Assembly (NCBI GenBank): GCA_033675545.1
Contig: JAWDGP010005047.1
Span: 271,001 to 335,000 of the forward strand
Direction: 5' to 3'
DNA from: Elysia crispata
Taxonomy: Eukaryota; Mollusca; Gastropoda; Plakobranchidae
DNA length: 64,000 bases
The translations under genes and the position numbers were made by a program. Shown one piece after another: positions 22,860 to 35,900 of this stretch. The notes beneath the pieces are model-generated. The model saw only the letters and a list, made by a program, of their open reading frames with translations. It did no database searches and had not been told where the DNA came from. The first letter of the stretch is position 1; the number at the start of each line of letters is the position of its first letter.

Positions 22860-23250
22860 TGGACACTTGAATAAATCGACACTCTATAGCCATACGACGA
22901 AATACATCCTAGAATGTGTCTGTGAATGAATGAAAATTTTTTTTGTTTCTTTATGCGAAAATTTTCCCTTAAAAATGATTGATAATCTTGAACCTGAGAG
23001 AGAATTCCTCCATTTTTCCTAATTGATAAGAGGTTTAATAGTAGATAAAAAAAAACAAACAAAAAAAAAAACCTTTTGTTTAGTTATATTTATTGTAATT
23101 TTAGAAAGATTTTCTTAAAACGTTTTATTTCACTTTTAAATAAATCGGTAAAGTGTGTTCTATTTGGATGATTACCAAAATCTATGTCAGATCTTAATGA
23201 GATTAAATTAACTCTTGAATCAAATACTTTTGTGAAACGGTGTGTATTAG
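22860..23250. repeat. Direct repeat R2, copy 2
   Basis: The second copy of the repeat at 21422-21840, same orientation, with a longer A-run in the middle. Similarity fades after AATCAAATA.TT.TGTG. Confidence 0.75.
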
Positions 23251-24586
23251 AATTTTTTTAAAAAATAATTTGCATGTCTCTGAATAAACTCTGTATTACA
23301 CTCTGTATAACTCCTACATTCAATACATTCAGAGTTTACGGAAATGTTTATATTATTCATTAAGTGATTTAAATTCATTGTACAAGCTTACCATCCGTCA
23401 TTTTTATAATAGTAATTGATATTACTTTTAACCACTCTACAGAATAAATATACTGTGCATTAAATCTACCACAACCTGGGAAAAATGTCTTTCTCTTTAT
23501 TTGCATGTTAAATCACAATAAAATCTATCTGTCCCTTTCACAGATAGAACTTTGTTATCAGGTTGTACTTACTTCTAACTTCATTGTCGGATTTCTACTT
23601 AAAATAGTTTAAACTTATATCCTTTTTTTCAAAGGACAAATCACAAATATCACAGTTCTCATAGCCAAGAGGAATATTATGATTATTAATAAAAAAAAAA
23701 TGTTATGAAAAGGATATATAAGGGCACTTTTTACTCCGGTCTCAAAGTCGATTATATTTTGATAATATGGTATTATTTTGATGATTTATAGAGATCATTT
23801 CGATTCTACAGCACTGGTATTGTATTAGTATAGAAAAAGAAAAAATCGAAATCGATTCTACCGTTTTGATATTTTTTTTTATTTCGAATTCTATTCTATT
23901 GTAATGATATTTTGTTATTATGCTTGTTTATAGAGATAGAAGTATAGAGGTTTTTCTCACCCCTATTTAATTATTCAATATTGATTCACCATCTATGTGG
24001 CAGTTGGCTATTCCATGTTATGTTCCCAACACATACTATCCACGCATTATCAATAATAGAGTTTATGTTCTATTACTTTAAATGGAGTTCAATATTTCTT
24101 TTGCACAAAAATGACGGATCTTAAACTCTGTGCAAATTGCAATGAATTGAAATCACTTAGTGAATACCATAAACACATACGAAAACTTTTGGGTTAAAAC
24201 TCTCAATGTATTGAATGTGGGAGGTTGCACCCTTGGATCCACATATCCCTCACAGAAAAACACACACACACACACACAAAAAAAAAGATAACAATGCAAT
24301 GAGGTCACAAGGCTGTTTGAACCAACAAAAGATCTCAGCACTTTAAGCCTATATCTCTGCCAAGTCATGAGCGTGGATTGATTTCTTAAGTCTACCAGCC
24401 TTATACCCATTGCAATTGTGATAAAACAATAATTAAACCTAGATTTCAATGATCTTGTCACAAGCAAAAAAGAGTCTACATCTTGATTCGAATACCACGT
24501 TCTGAACTTACAGAGCGCTGCCGATGGCCTGATTGCACGGCAACGTGCTCACAGTGCAAAGTTGTACAACGGAGCACAGCAATAGC

Positions 24587-25058
24587 CATGTTTCGCAGAT
24601 TGAGTTACGTACCGTAAGCATGAGTCATAACGTAACAAACACGTGGTTTCCCTTGTGACGTGTGCAAATCGGCCTGCTTTGTTTACATCGGAAGCCGCAA
24701 GCGAGCGTTAGGCCTGGTCAGTCTGGTCATCTGTTTAGACCAGTGAAATCTGCTACGGCTGATATAACTGTCTCGGGTCATGTGATGGTTATGTAATGTA
24801 GCTGTGTGAGCATGCAGTGGAGCAGTGGAAACACACTCTCCATAGCGCGCTTGCACCTGGTCCAGGCTAGTACTATACTCAGTACCGGTAGCATTAGAGA
24901 ATCGCTGGCAGTCATCATGTAACAATTACATAACAGTTACGTTCACGGTGAGAGGGCTAGCATGTTTGCGAAAAGCGATTCTGCTATGTACCGCTGGGTG
25001 GGAAGAGTTTATGCAAATGATGTCGGTCAGTCTAAAAATATCACGTCGTAGTCTAGCT
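24587..25058. repeat. Long direct repeat R1, copy 2
   Basis: Near-identical partner of 20281-20755 in the same orientation, about 472 bases. Flanking sequence differs abruptly at both ends, which sets the repeat limits. Confidence 0.85.
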
Positions 25059-25825
25059 TAAGGCCCGTAAGCTTTTACTGCGAAACCTCAGAATTATATA
25101 CCAGGAATGTCGTAATCTCACTAAAGTGCAAAACGACTATTGGCAGGAAAAGATGTGTCGGTAAGTTTAAAAATGACGCACTGCCTCTAATAAATGATCC
25201 TCTGAGTGTACAGAGAAGTACATGTCATTTGGTTGTTTGTGTCCGTTGGCAGAACCTTTATAAAGCGCTTTGAGCACATGAGTTAACATTAAATTAATAT
25301 TTTATACAAGGACTACTAAACAATAAAGTAGGCTAGTCCGCGTCACAATGGTCCGCGTTTTCATTTTAGGAGCAGATAACTCTCTTGACCTTTCAACTAT
25401 AATTTGTTTTGTTTGACAACACGACACACCTCAACAATAATTTTACTTTGCGACAAATGCTCTGTAGTGTATGAATACGATGAAGTGTGGAAGTGTGAGC
25501 ATATATATTCAATTTGTTTTTTTTTTTCCTCTCAGAATGTTCTTAAGATCTAGAGTTATGCCCACATCTTTACACGTCAAAATTTTTATTGATTTAGCAT
25601 GCACAGAGTTGTACTAATACGTAGATGGAAATCTGCAGAATCTAGAATCGTCATAATTTCAAAAACTTTGTCCATAAATTAATGGCACCGAAAGACTATT
25701 CTTACAAAATGATATCAGATTCTCATGAGTATAAGTTCAAGAGGGGAGTTTACGTTTTACAACACATTGCAGCATCGTCTAAGTATCTTTGTCGGGAATG
25801 GAAATGTGTTAGAATTTTCGCTATT

Positions 25826-26049
25826 ATTGCAGATATCGGCCTAAGTCGCCCTAAGCTTTAAAATTGTATTGTTCTTAATGAATTTGATGTGCTGAACACG
25901 AATATGAAGGTTTTATTCATCGCAAATAAATACTTTTCAAGATATAAGCATTTTCGTGTTGCTCCAATATCGCATTAAACTACAAGTTTGATTTCGTCGA
26001 GAAACGTTCGAACGTGAAGCCCGAAGTGAGGTGGGCCGATATCTGCAAT
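25826..26049. mobile_element. Short inverted-repeat element (possible MITE)
   Basis: ATTGCAGATATCGGCC at 25826-25841 is perfectly inverted at 26034-26049, with 192 bases between. Weaker pairing continues outward. This fits a small palindromic transposon remnant. Confidence 0.4.
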
Positions 26050-26719
26050 TTTACCGAATTTACGAGGTTCACAAGTCTTATGGTATCAGCTCTAGTAACA
26101 AAGCCTCTGTCAAAGGTCTAAGCCATTTTTTTCACTGCATCCACACATAAAAAAACATGGTTGTCACAGGAAAACTCTTTTAAAATGGCTTGCAGCATTA
26201 GATCTAGATTAGCAGTGAAATCATTCATTCACAAGACACGTATGTTTAGGAGTAAGTATTTACTAAAAATGAAACGATTAATAAAAGTGTGTACCTTCAA
26301 ATACAGACTGGCTTCGCTTCTTTCAAGCTTTAAAACAATAGTAATGTAACTGTCTATTTTGTTAAATTTTATCTCACAGAATTCAATTAAAGTAGACCTA
26401 AGAAACTTTATTTAAAAAAAATATGAGAAATCATGCTAAGAATTAATTAATTCGGATAATATTTTGAAATACAACAAATTTTGACCAAGTGATAAATATA
26501 TATAACATCAATCAGACAATCAGGTGCCCTGCTCTTTAGAGTAGGCGATCATGATCTTCTATGCATCTCACTCCTTTGTCACTTTTAGTTAAACTTTTAG
26601 TGCATCTGTCACCTGTCCTATTTTTAGCCATTTTGATTGCCCATCCATTTTTTCTACCTGTTTACCCTGTTTTGTTTTCCTTGGATCATTCCAGTTTTCA
26701 CAAGATGCTCCAGTCTCTC

Positions 26720-26950
26720 TCATCTCATCACATGGCTGAAAAAGAGTGCCTGGCGTTTGTGTATTCAGTTTATGAGCAATCTGGTTGTGTCAGCTTCTCT
26801 TAACATTTGTTTGATTTCTTTGCAGTCCATGAGTTTTGTAGCATTCTATGTAAACAAAAAAATTCTGTTGCCTCCCAGTTTCTTTTGTAGCTGTTTTAAA
26901 ATTGTCCAGGCCTAATATCCATTTATCAGGTTGGGTAAAATATAGCATTC
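26720..26950. repeat. Dispersed repeat D, copy 2
   Basis: Homologous to 15545-15790 in the same orientation, including the internal TTTGATTTCTTTGCAGTCCA and the closing TTGTCCAGGCCT. Confidence 0.6.
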
Positions 26951-27260
26951 TAGGGCTCTTCTTGTGTGTGTGGAGATGTATTTATTTATTAGTATCAATT
27001 TCATTCTCTTGAATTTCATTTTGCTACTCTTGATGAAATTTCAGTATTTTAGATAACAATCCATAAATGTAACAAATTTTGTGCTCATTAAGAAGCAATG
27101 TGTTGATTTTGCTTTAATAAAAATAGCATTAATGTTACAGTTTCAGGGAATTATTTTTTATGAGATGACATCACAAAAGCAGTAATTTACAGAAAAGTTA
27201 CACAATTCAAGATTGGTGCACTCATCAATTTGTGATTGAGTTTGAGCTGCAAGTTAAAAA

Positions 27261-29896
27261 ATGGGAAGGAAAGATGCCTCTGCATTCAACAGCCAACCTG
27301 TAGAGCAATATAGAAAACAAATTGGTTTGTATAATGTTGTTAAATGTTAGTGTGTCTCAAGTTTTAAATGAGAACATGACAAGACCTAATGTTTTGGTAA
27401 TTTCATGACATTTAAAAAAACTTAGCTAGGGTTAAAAATGAATTACAATTGAGTACAGTCCTTTTTTCTATGAAAGGCAAATTGGTACTTAAGAGTATGT
27501 TACAAAACAACAAGAAAAGTCCACATAATATGTACTTGATAATTTGAAATTCAATAAGTCTGGAATTTTCCGCCTTCAGCACACTATCGATTCCATCTGA
27601 ATTGGGGTTGTAGCAGAGATAGAAATTCCCAAAAATGGTGGGGATGCAGAGCAATGTAAATCAGCCCTTACTTTCAGCGGTTGGCTGATCCGAAAATTCT
27701 ACAAAGGGAAACAAAAACCTTTTTGTATATTGGTTACCAATGTAGACCAGTCTCTTTTAGAATACTCTGACTAGATCGCAGTTGATGAAGAATACTTTAG
27801 CCTCCCAAAGATACTTTTGGTAAATGTCATTTTATTTACATAATTACAAAATCATAAAACAAGTGCAACTGTAATGCTGCATGCAGTGACAAACACAAAT
27901 GAAATTATATCCACAAGCAGGGTTTTCAGTCACTCCGAGTCCTGCATATCTGTTTAATAGCTATTCCAATGTTAGGCATAATGCTGCTTTTCATGTTGAA
28001 TTTAGAAGGTTTAAGAAAATGTGAAAAAACATGCAAATAATATGTAGTTCACTTAACAAGGAATCAGATTGGTGTGTTTTTAGTCTCTAATTTACAAGCA
28101 ATTTTTTAAAAATTCTAAAAGTAAGGTATCTCTTTTGATAATCTAAGTCTATTTCATAAAAAAATAAAGTATAGGCTGATGTCTATTTGTGCCATTGAAA
28201 TGATTTACTATTAAGTTGATTTGACTTCAAGTGCTATTGAATTTTTGTCTTGAAAGTTGCCTTTAATGTGGTTAGTTAGGGTGACTTGCTTAAGAAAAAT
28301 AGAGGAGCAATGTAGTTTGCAAGAGTTCTTTTTCCACTTAATGAATTCTCAGTCATACTTACTGACTCAGCAATTTTTAAGTACAACAAACTCCTTAATG
28401 CTAAAGCAAATTTATGTACTTTAGTTTTAAAACTGAATGAAGAACATTTGGATATACCATAGTCAAGCAATATAGATACTGAAACAAAAATTAATTCATT
28501 GAAAAATGTTTATCCTCAAAGAAAGCTAAATGCAAATTTTTGAAGTTTGCAATCTCTTGTTGAGCTGCAACTATATATCTCATAAAGGTTTGTGAAATAA
28601 TCAGATGTACATCAAAATTGTAGATATAGACCTTATCTAAACCAGGGCAGCATGTAAAACAATGGTCTCAATTTAATATAAGGCTGAGATTTTGACCATG
28701 CTCTTTGAGTGGAAGTAATCAGAACGAGTTATGAAAGAAATAAAGCAATGAAAGTAACATATGTCTTCAGTGTATATTTAAGTCTTTGGACTTACTGGGT
28801 ACCTCTATATAGACTGTGGGCCACAGGGATCCCCCTCCCCCCCTTGGGAGTTTATGCCACTATATTTTTCAAATAATAGATCATATTTGCCATACAAATT
28901 CACTTGTTACCGTAAAAAAAGTGTCATTTAAAAGAGTTATGACCCTTTGAAAAAATTGAGTTGAGTCCCCTTGTAAAAATGAGACAACATTTCTGTCAAA
29001 GACTCTAGAGCCCTAAATCTTTATTGAAATATATGCAAATTGGGTATCAAATTGAAGGAAATTTAATATACTATCAAACTGTGGGCATTAGTTCTAAATT
29101 GGTTTGAATAATATAGATTCAGAAAGAGTTGAAACCATTTTTCAGCAATCTCATGAGGCGACATATATGCACTGTTGGGATACTCGAGATGACAAAACAT
29201 GGCCATAAAAAAGCAGTTTCAGTGAAAAAACAGCACAGAAAATGGCTTGAGGTCCCCATTAAAGATAGGGTTTTAATATTTTAATAACTGAGATTTTGGA
29301 GAACTCATCTTTAAATGAAGCAAAGACTAAAATGTCCAACTTTTTTTTTAACTAGGATTATCATTGAATTCAAAATGAAAAACATGTCACAAAAAATCTC
29401 TTGTTTATTTCTTAACCAGGGAAACAAGATTGGAAGAAATCCAAGCATGCTATAAAGAATATGAAAAACAGATCAGATCATGGGAGTGATGCCACACCTC
29501 AGGTAAACTATGAAGAAACGAAAATTTATTATCTGTGTGATTATATAAAAAAAACCTTATTATTATCAACCAATAAAGTTTGGAGTAATAAAAAAAAAAC
29601 AACAAAAAAACACAGCAAAAAAAAAAAAACAACTTTTAAAGCCTGATGTTTAGATAGGATGCTGGTTACTTGGGCCAATATAAGTATTGTTGGTATAAAT
29701 GATTGTGACTGTGCAAGCATTTTTAGTTGAGATATTTACCACAATCAGATGTTCATTTTTTCTGTAATTTCAGCAAATTGTGATTATGATTGCCTTAGTT
29801 GTTTTGGCCACAGCAGGACTGTATGTCTTGTTACTGTGGTATGTTGGAGGCAGCATAATAAAAGGGCATAGCCATGCAGAGGTACCTGTGACATGA
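27261..29896 (+). CDS. TRIQK: TRIQK, triple QxxK/R motif-containing protein, complete
   Basis: A small tail-anchored membrane protein, in vertebrates placed at the endoplasmic reticulum and poorly characterised. Exons are 27261-27324, 29420-29502 and 29774-29896; they total 270 bases and 89 aa (human 86). The start MGRKDAS is the conserved family N-terminus. The three QxxK/R units are visible around EQYRKQIGKQDWKKSKHA (Q16YRK, Q20IGK, Q23DWK). One transmembrane helix follows in exon 3 (QIVIMIALVVLATAGLYVLL then LWYV), with a short tail GGSIIKGHSHAEVPVT. Both introns are GT-AG and in phase (phase 1, then phase 0). The tail lacks the acidic end of the vertebrate protein. Possible AATAAA signals follow at 30850-30855 and 32374-32379. 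An untranslated upstream exon is possible but not located. Confidence 0.92.
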
Positions 29897-32400
29897 TGAC
29901 TACACAAAAGATATGTTCTACAGGGCATGGGAGTAATATTATGTTCTCATCTAGGTATCATGCAAGCTAAGGAATTCTAAAGGCATCTTCTGTAAATTCT
30001 GAATGTGAATTTTGTGGTTGACATTCTATGGTGCTAGAATATGTAACAGCTAAATAATTTTATATTTTTTTTAGATCAAAGACCAAAGTGAGGAGTTTTT
30101 GGTTCTAGTATATACATGCATTTGCTTCAACATTTTTTTTTTGCACAATTAGAGCCAGAAGTTTCAGATCTGGAACTGCCGATTTTTTTGCAGGTTAAAA
30201 AAATCACCAAGTCTTTTTATTTTTTAGTAGAGTATTCATATTTTATATACAATTTGAAGCATAATTGAAACTTGAAATGAAAACAAAAATTGAATTTATT
30301 ATTTGTTAATATTTTATAATCTTCACCCTTCAATAATGACATCCCACTCTATGGTCTAACATCAAAACCGCAAATGGTTTAGTAATGGCATCCAATGTGT
30401 TAACTTTTGTTTTCGAAGTTTTTTATTAGTTCCTACTTATATTGTTGAAACATGTTGTGTTCAATTTTTAAAAAAAAATTACAAGGGTAAATGAAAAATG
30501 AAATAACTCGGCTATATAGATTAATTTCAGTGTCCATTAGATGCTTGAATAAGATAAAAACTGCGTAATGTTACTTTAATGTGGCAATAAGCATATATAG
30601 TTTTAAATCAGTGAAAATGGTAAAAAGAAAAGTTAAAAAAAATATCTGTAACTAGGATGATGATATTTCACATTGAAGTTTTCAAATGGAATTTACAGGG
30701 ATTGGACTCAATATAATTTATAAAAAAAACAACTGGAATTTGTGCATATTTTATGGCATGTGACAGATCAAATTGTAAACACTTTTTCAGAATTAAATTT
30801 TTAAAGAACAATACAAAAAACAAACAAAAGATAAAAAAATTGAGCGAAGAATAAATCTTTACATCAAGACATATGTACTTTTATTTGTTATATCCTTAAT
30901 CTTGGCAAATACTGTTTTATACTGCCTCTGTTTTACATATTATCTACTTAATGAATTGTTATATCATTTGCATATTTTTTTTAAAGATTACTTTCATGGC
31001 TTGTTACAAGCAATCTCCAATTATATATCATGCAAAGATTGATTGTTATTATGCTTTACTGTTGAAGAAGGCTGGTTTAAAGTTAGCTCTAAATCATGCA
31101 AGGTTAGGCTAAAGACTTTATCATTGTAAATGTTCTGTCCTATGATTAAACAATGTTTAACAATGTTGTGTGATGTGTGATCTCTCAATATGTGTATATA
31201 TATACACACACACGTTTTTCCTGTCTCTTTTGGTTTTTCTCTTTTCCTTTCGTCATTTTCGTTTTCTTTCAAGACAATTTATTGGGAATAACAACTATAA
31301 AGTAGAATTACATTTTACAATATCAAGACTCTCAGAATGTAGCAGCTCCTTTTCACCTCTCTTCTTAATAATTTCTTTTCTAGATTATTTCATAAGTCTT
31401 CTGCAGCAGAGTTTTTCATAAGCTGCCTTGCTTTTTATTTTAATTTTTATACTTATTGTTTATTGATGCTTTATTATAAAAATCCATAGATTGGGAATGA
31501 GGTGTCTCTTAAAGCTTTTGTTTCTGTGCTCTTGAATTGCCTATCAAAGAGAAATCCATGTTTTTATTTTGATTAGTAATATTAGTATTTAAGTATGCTT
31601 CTTAATAATTATTGTGTCTTTCATTATATGCCATTTTTTCTGGCTGAATCATATGAAAACTGTTTTTATGATAAAACCTATCAAAAAGGTCCCAACAGTT
31701 TATGATTTCCTTTCTCTGGCTACTGCTTTTAGACAGCAGTGCTAAAAATAGTGCATTTCTACCTACAAAAATGCTCTAGACTTGAAGAATGAAATTGTTT
31801 TCCATCTAATCATTGGTTGTTGCTATAAACATTTTAAACTAAGATGTTTTTGCAAGGAACATTGATTGTTATGCATCTAAAACTTAGTTGAATTGGAAAA
31901 AATATTGAAGAAAAAATCAGTCACAAGTTCAAAATCAGTCTAACCTTGTTTATTATTTTGATGCAAAATATGGAAGATGGGATCAAATATCATTCCTTAT
32001 GTCCATAAACCAGAATTGATAATTGCTTTATAACTTATCCATTGGTATCTAACAGCATATGTCTTTTTGTTTTTGGCCTGACATAATGAACAAGAAAAAC
32101 TATCTCTGTGTAAGGACTTTGGAAATTAGCACTCCAATTCATGTAGGCATATGTCATTTTTTGTTTTTTCTTTTATTCTTGATATTGTGAGACAAACTAC
32201 CTATGCAACATTATTGTTTCAATGAACCCTGACACATTTTGAATATTTTAACGAGACAGGTTTATCTTAGAAGAATTTTACACGTTTTGTGTGGCTGTAG
32301 CAAAATTTTCAGGACATTTTGTTAGGTCTGAATGCAAATATATATGTACTGATATGGACATAGGATTTTATGCAATAAAGCAAAACATGCCAATAAAAAA
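29897..32400 (+). other. Probable TRIQK 3' UTR and downstream sequence
   Basis: AT-rich, non-coding sequence with AATAAA at 30850-30855 and 32374-32379. Which one is used cannot be told from sequence alone. Confidence 0.4.
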
Positions 32401-32511
32401 TATAATTATACCCCTTTTCTGTGTTATGATATACTTTTATCTTTAAATTTAATATATGTTAATGATTTGATTTTGAGTTACGATTTTCTCAAAAAAATTT
32501 TTTTTCATGTA

Positions 32512-32956
32512 CAGTGGAAACCTCATAATTCGAACTGTATGGGAACGGATTAAAACTTCGAATAAAGAGTTTTCGAATTACAAAAATGGTTATAACAGTA
32601 TCTATGACTCGTTGAGTGAGTGTGTGCTGTGCTTACAAAGAGCAACCCTTTCGTGTCCCACATTACTACTAGCACTTGGTTGTTAGAGCATCCTCTCCCT
32701 TCTCGCTTTGTTAATGCATTGATCAGTCTTTCTTGGGCAGTGATTAGCATTACTTGCTGTTTGAGAAATAGATGTAGTACTTTAGTGGTGCTTTATGGGG
32801 TGGTATCGGCTTCGATGTAAGAGAATTGAATGAAAAAGACTTCGTAATACGAGTCCTTTTCTAACAAAGCCAAAGAGAAAAAAAATAATCCATCATGCAA
32901 AATTCGATTTATGAGAAATTCGAATAATCAGACTTCAGTTATTGAGGTTTCCACTG
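32512..32956. mobile_element. Pogo/Tigger-like MITE, family C copy 2
   Basis: A 445-base element flanked by TA (32510-32511 and 32957-32958). The ends read inward as CAGTGGAAACCTCA(A/T)(A/T)A. Sub-terminal AATTCGAA motifs match the copy nested at 7747-8404. No transposase is present. Confidence 0.8.
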
Positions 32957-32958
32957 TA

Positions 32959-35900
32959 TGTAATTAGTTGGATGATGAAATTCAAACTTGGAAAAGCACT
33001 TCATGAAAGAAGAGGTACCCATTAGAATAAAGAATGTTTTGAAAATGGTCATTTGTCGAAAGACATATACATGTATGTAAATTGCAATTGAAACCATTTT
33101 AACTTGCTACTCTGCTTTCTTTGAATTGGCGATTGCTTGTAATGACCAGAAGTGATGAACAAGAAATAGTATGAATCTTCTATCGGAAGTCATGGTGTAT
33201 AGTTCATAGGTGTTAGGAAACAGCTATAAATGTCAAATTGTCAGAAAGTTGAGTCAAGACTCCATAGCCCAATTAATCCCACACTCTAGAAATTTCGCAA
33301 GCACCACGCAAGACGGCTGTACCAATTTAAAAGAGAAAACTATGTCCTGCTTTGGCTGAGAACTAGCCACAATATGATGTGGCATTTGCAGTGGGTTTAG
33401 AGTTTGAAATCATGGAGATGGACCAATAACTATTTAAGACTAAGAGGAAAGCAATAACCAACGTTGACATTCATTCTCTTCCAAACTGCCTGCTCCACAC
33501 CAAACTCAAATGTTAAACCTCGGGAAACTTCATACTAATGTCATTTTAGTAAAAGACAATTAACTAAATGCAAGAGTGTAGTGTAAAAGTATCATAATAA
33601 ATTGGGTTAAGACATTTCAGATCATTTGTCATTTACGGCATTGTAATGTACGGTAATGTACAGTTGAGCACTGATTCCTTGAATGAATTGGGGAATTTTG
33701 ATGTGTTTGAACATTCAAGTACAACAAAAAATATCCATCTTGTATTTGTTACAGTCATGATAGAAGGCGGAGACTAGGACATACATACAACCAAAAAAGA
33801 AAATTAAATCTGATCTTCCTTGTTTTCGTTTTTTTTATAAATAGATCCACCCCTTCTTTTCGTGGATGATGCCTTTAGAAATATTTTCCACAATTAATTC
33901 TTTCTTTCCTGGTTATTCAACTTCATAACAGGACAATTTTCCTCCCTTTTCTGATATCGCAGTAGTGAAAAGTGTAAGCAAGGTAAATACATGTTTGGAC
34001 TTGTAGAAGCAGCGCAACAATTTTTTTTAAACTTCACAATCAGGATAAGCAACTCTAAACCCACATCTCCCACATACATGCTCAACAAAGCTGCCTTGCT
34101 AGGTATGTTTAACCAGATACTGTTTCTTCTTGTTCTTGCCTGGATCAACTCTGTTAGGATTCCCCACCTCAGCACATTCTCCCTCCCCTGCTATTCTTCC
34201 ACTCCCTCTTATTTCCCAGAATTCTCCCCTGAGGATTTCACTCTTTTTTATATTTGTTCATATCCTCTCCTCTCCTACTTTTTCTTGCTTGTGATATTCC
34301 CTTAAATTACCATATTACCATTTCTAAGGTAGGTTCTATTTGTAATGTAAGTTCATTCTGAGGTCAAAGTTAAAACCGAATGAACCATCACTTGTTTTCA
34401 AGTAATCTTATGGAGATGGACTTTCTGTCAAGCTAAAGAAAGACCTGCTGATTAAACCTGAACCTCCTTATAGTCGATTCGATGCTCTACTTACTGAGCC
34501 ATCTGGTGTCCTGGCCAACAGAGGCAGACCATCTGAAATTTGCCAGTTTTTTCTTTTTTTTTTTTACACCCATGAACCAATTGGTTAAACAGAAGGTAGA
34601 CCTAGACTGGTTTAGCTGTCATCAGCAACCATGCGTTGTACAGATGTGACAGGCTGAATTTGTTAAATATTGGACCCTCTGATTATGTCTGAAGACTATG
34701 CAGCAAGTAGACCTTGTAAATGTAGACAGAATGCTGACACAAATGCGTAGCGTTATACATATTCTGGGCAAAATCAACGGGTGAGTAGTTTTGCTTTAGC
34801 TGAATTCGGGATCAGATGCAAGGAGGATGTTCTTTTGAAGTAAAAAAAGATATCCTGCAAAACTAGGGCGAGTAAGTAGTGTTGAAATATGCCATATGAA
34901 TTATGATTATCTAAAGCTAAAAACAGGGTTTGGATGTAATCAGTAACTTTTTGAAAATCATTTGCTTTGTGGACACAAATGTTCAAAGTCCAAAAATGAT
35001 TTCTCCAATGATTTTGTTTTCCATGCAGGAAGGAAAAAATATGTAGAAGATGTCGAAATTACATTTTCTGTTATCAGATATTGCAAAAACACATTGAGAT
35101 AAATTATGATTTTAATGACTTTGACCTAATAAAACTGGACCCTTATATGTATAATGCTGCAGTTGAATATCGTCATAAGTTAAAAATCTTTACTTAGACT
35201 TCTAAATATATTATTCCTAGACACCAATATAATGAATGAATTTAGGACTCATTATACCTAGATTTTGTCACGTTGGATTAATTGGCCATAAAACAATTTC
35301 ATTATTATGACCATTTCAAGTATAGCTTTTCTCATTGGCTTTATTATCACATGCAAAATTTGGACCTTGTCAATGTCTGATATGAAAATTAGACCAACAC
35401 CAGCTGCAACAGATACAGTTTAAACTACATCTCTTCTCTTCTATTTGTTTCACTGCAACATGAATGGAAAATTTACAAAAATGTCTCATAATATTCTTTT
35501 TTGTCATTGGGACAAGCAGTAACAATAGATGTGATGCTTAGTATAGTTTGCTCTCAATTGCTTGAAGTGCATTCATAAAAAAAGAAAAAGAAAAAAAACT
35601 AACAAAGGAAAAAGACCCAACAATCCAGTGCTCCTGAAATACCTAAGACCAATCTGTGAATTTATTTTACTTTTCTTTGACATATATGCGATAACATGTA
35701 TGGAAGATTAATCAATAAGGCTCAAGGAATCTTGAAGAGAGTTTTACTGACGCCAAGTTTAAAATTGAAACACTAAACACCATAATTTTTTCCATTTTTA
35801 TTGCACAAGTGTTGAGGCGCTTTCATGACTTTATATCAGGCAGCATGGCCTTCCTCCCATCCAACAGATTCATGACTGAAGTATTAAACAAAAGATGCAT

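Noticed and set aside
33894-34305. Overlapping open frames on both strands
   Set aside because: Hydrophobic, low-complexity peptides without family features; typical chance frames in AT-rich DNA.
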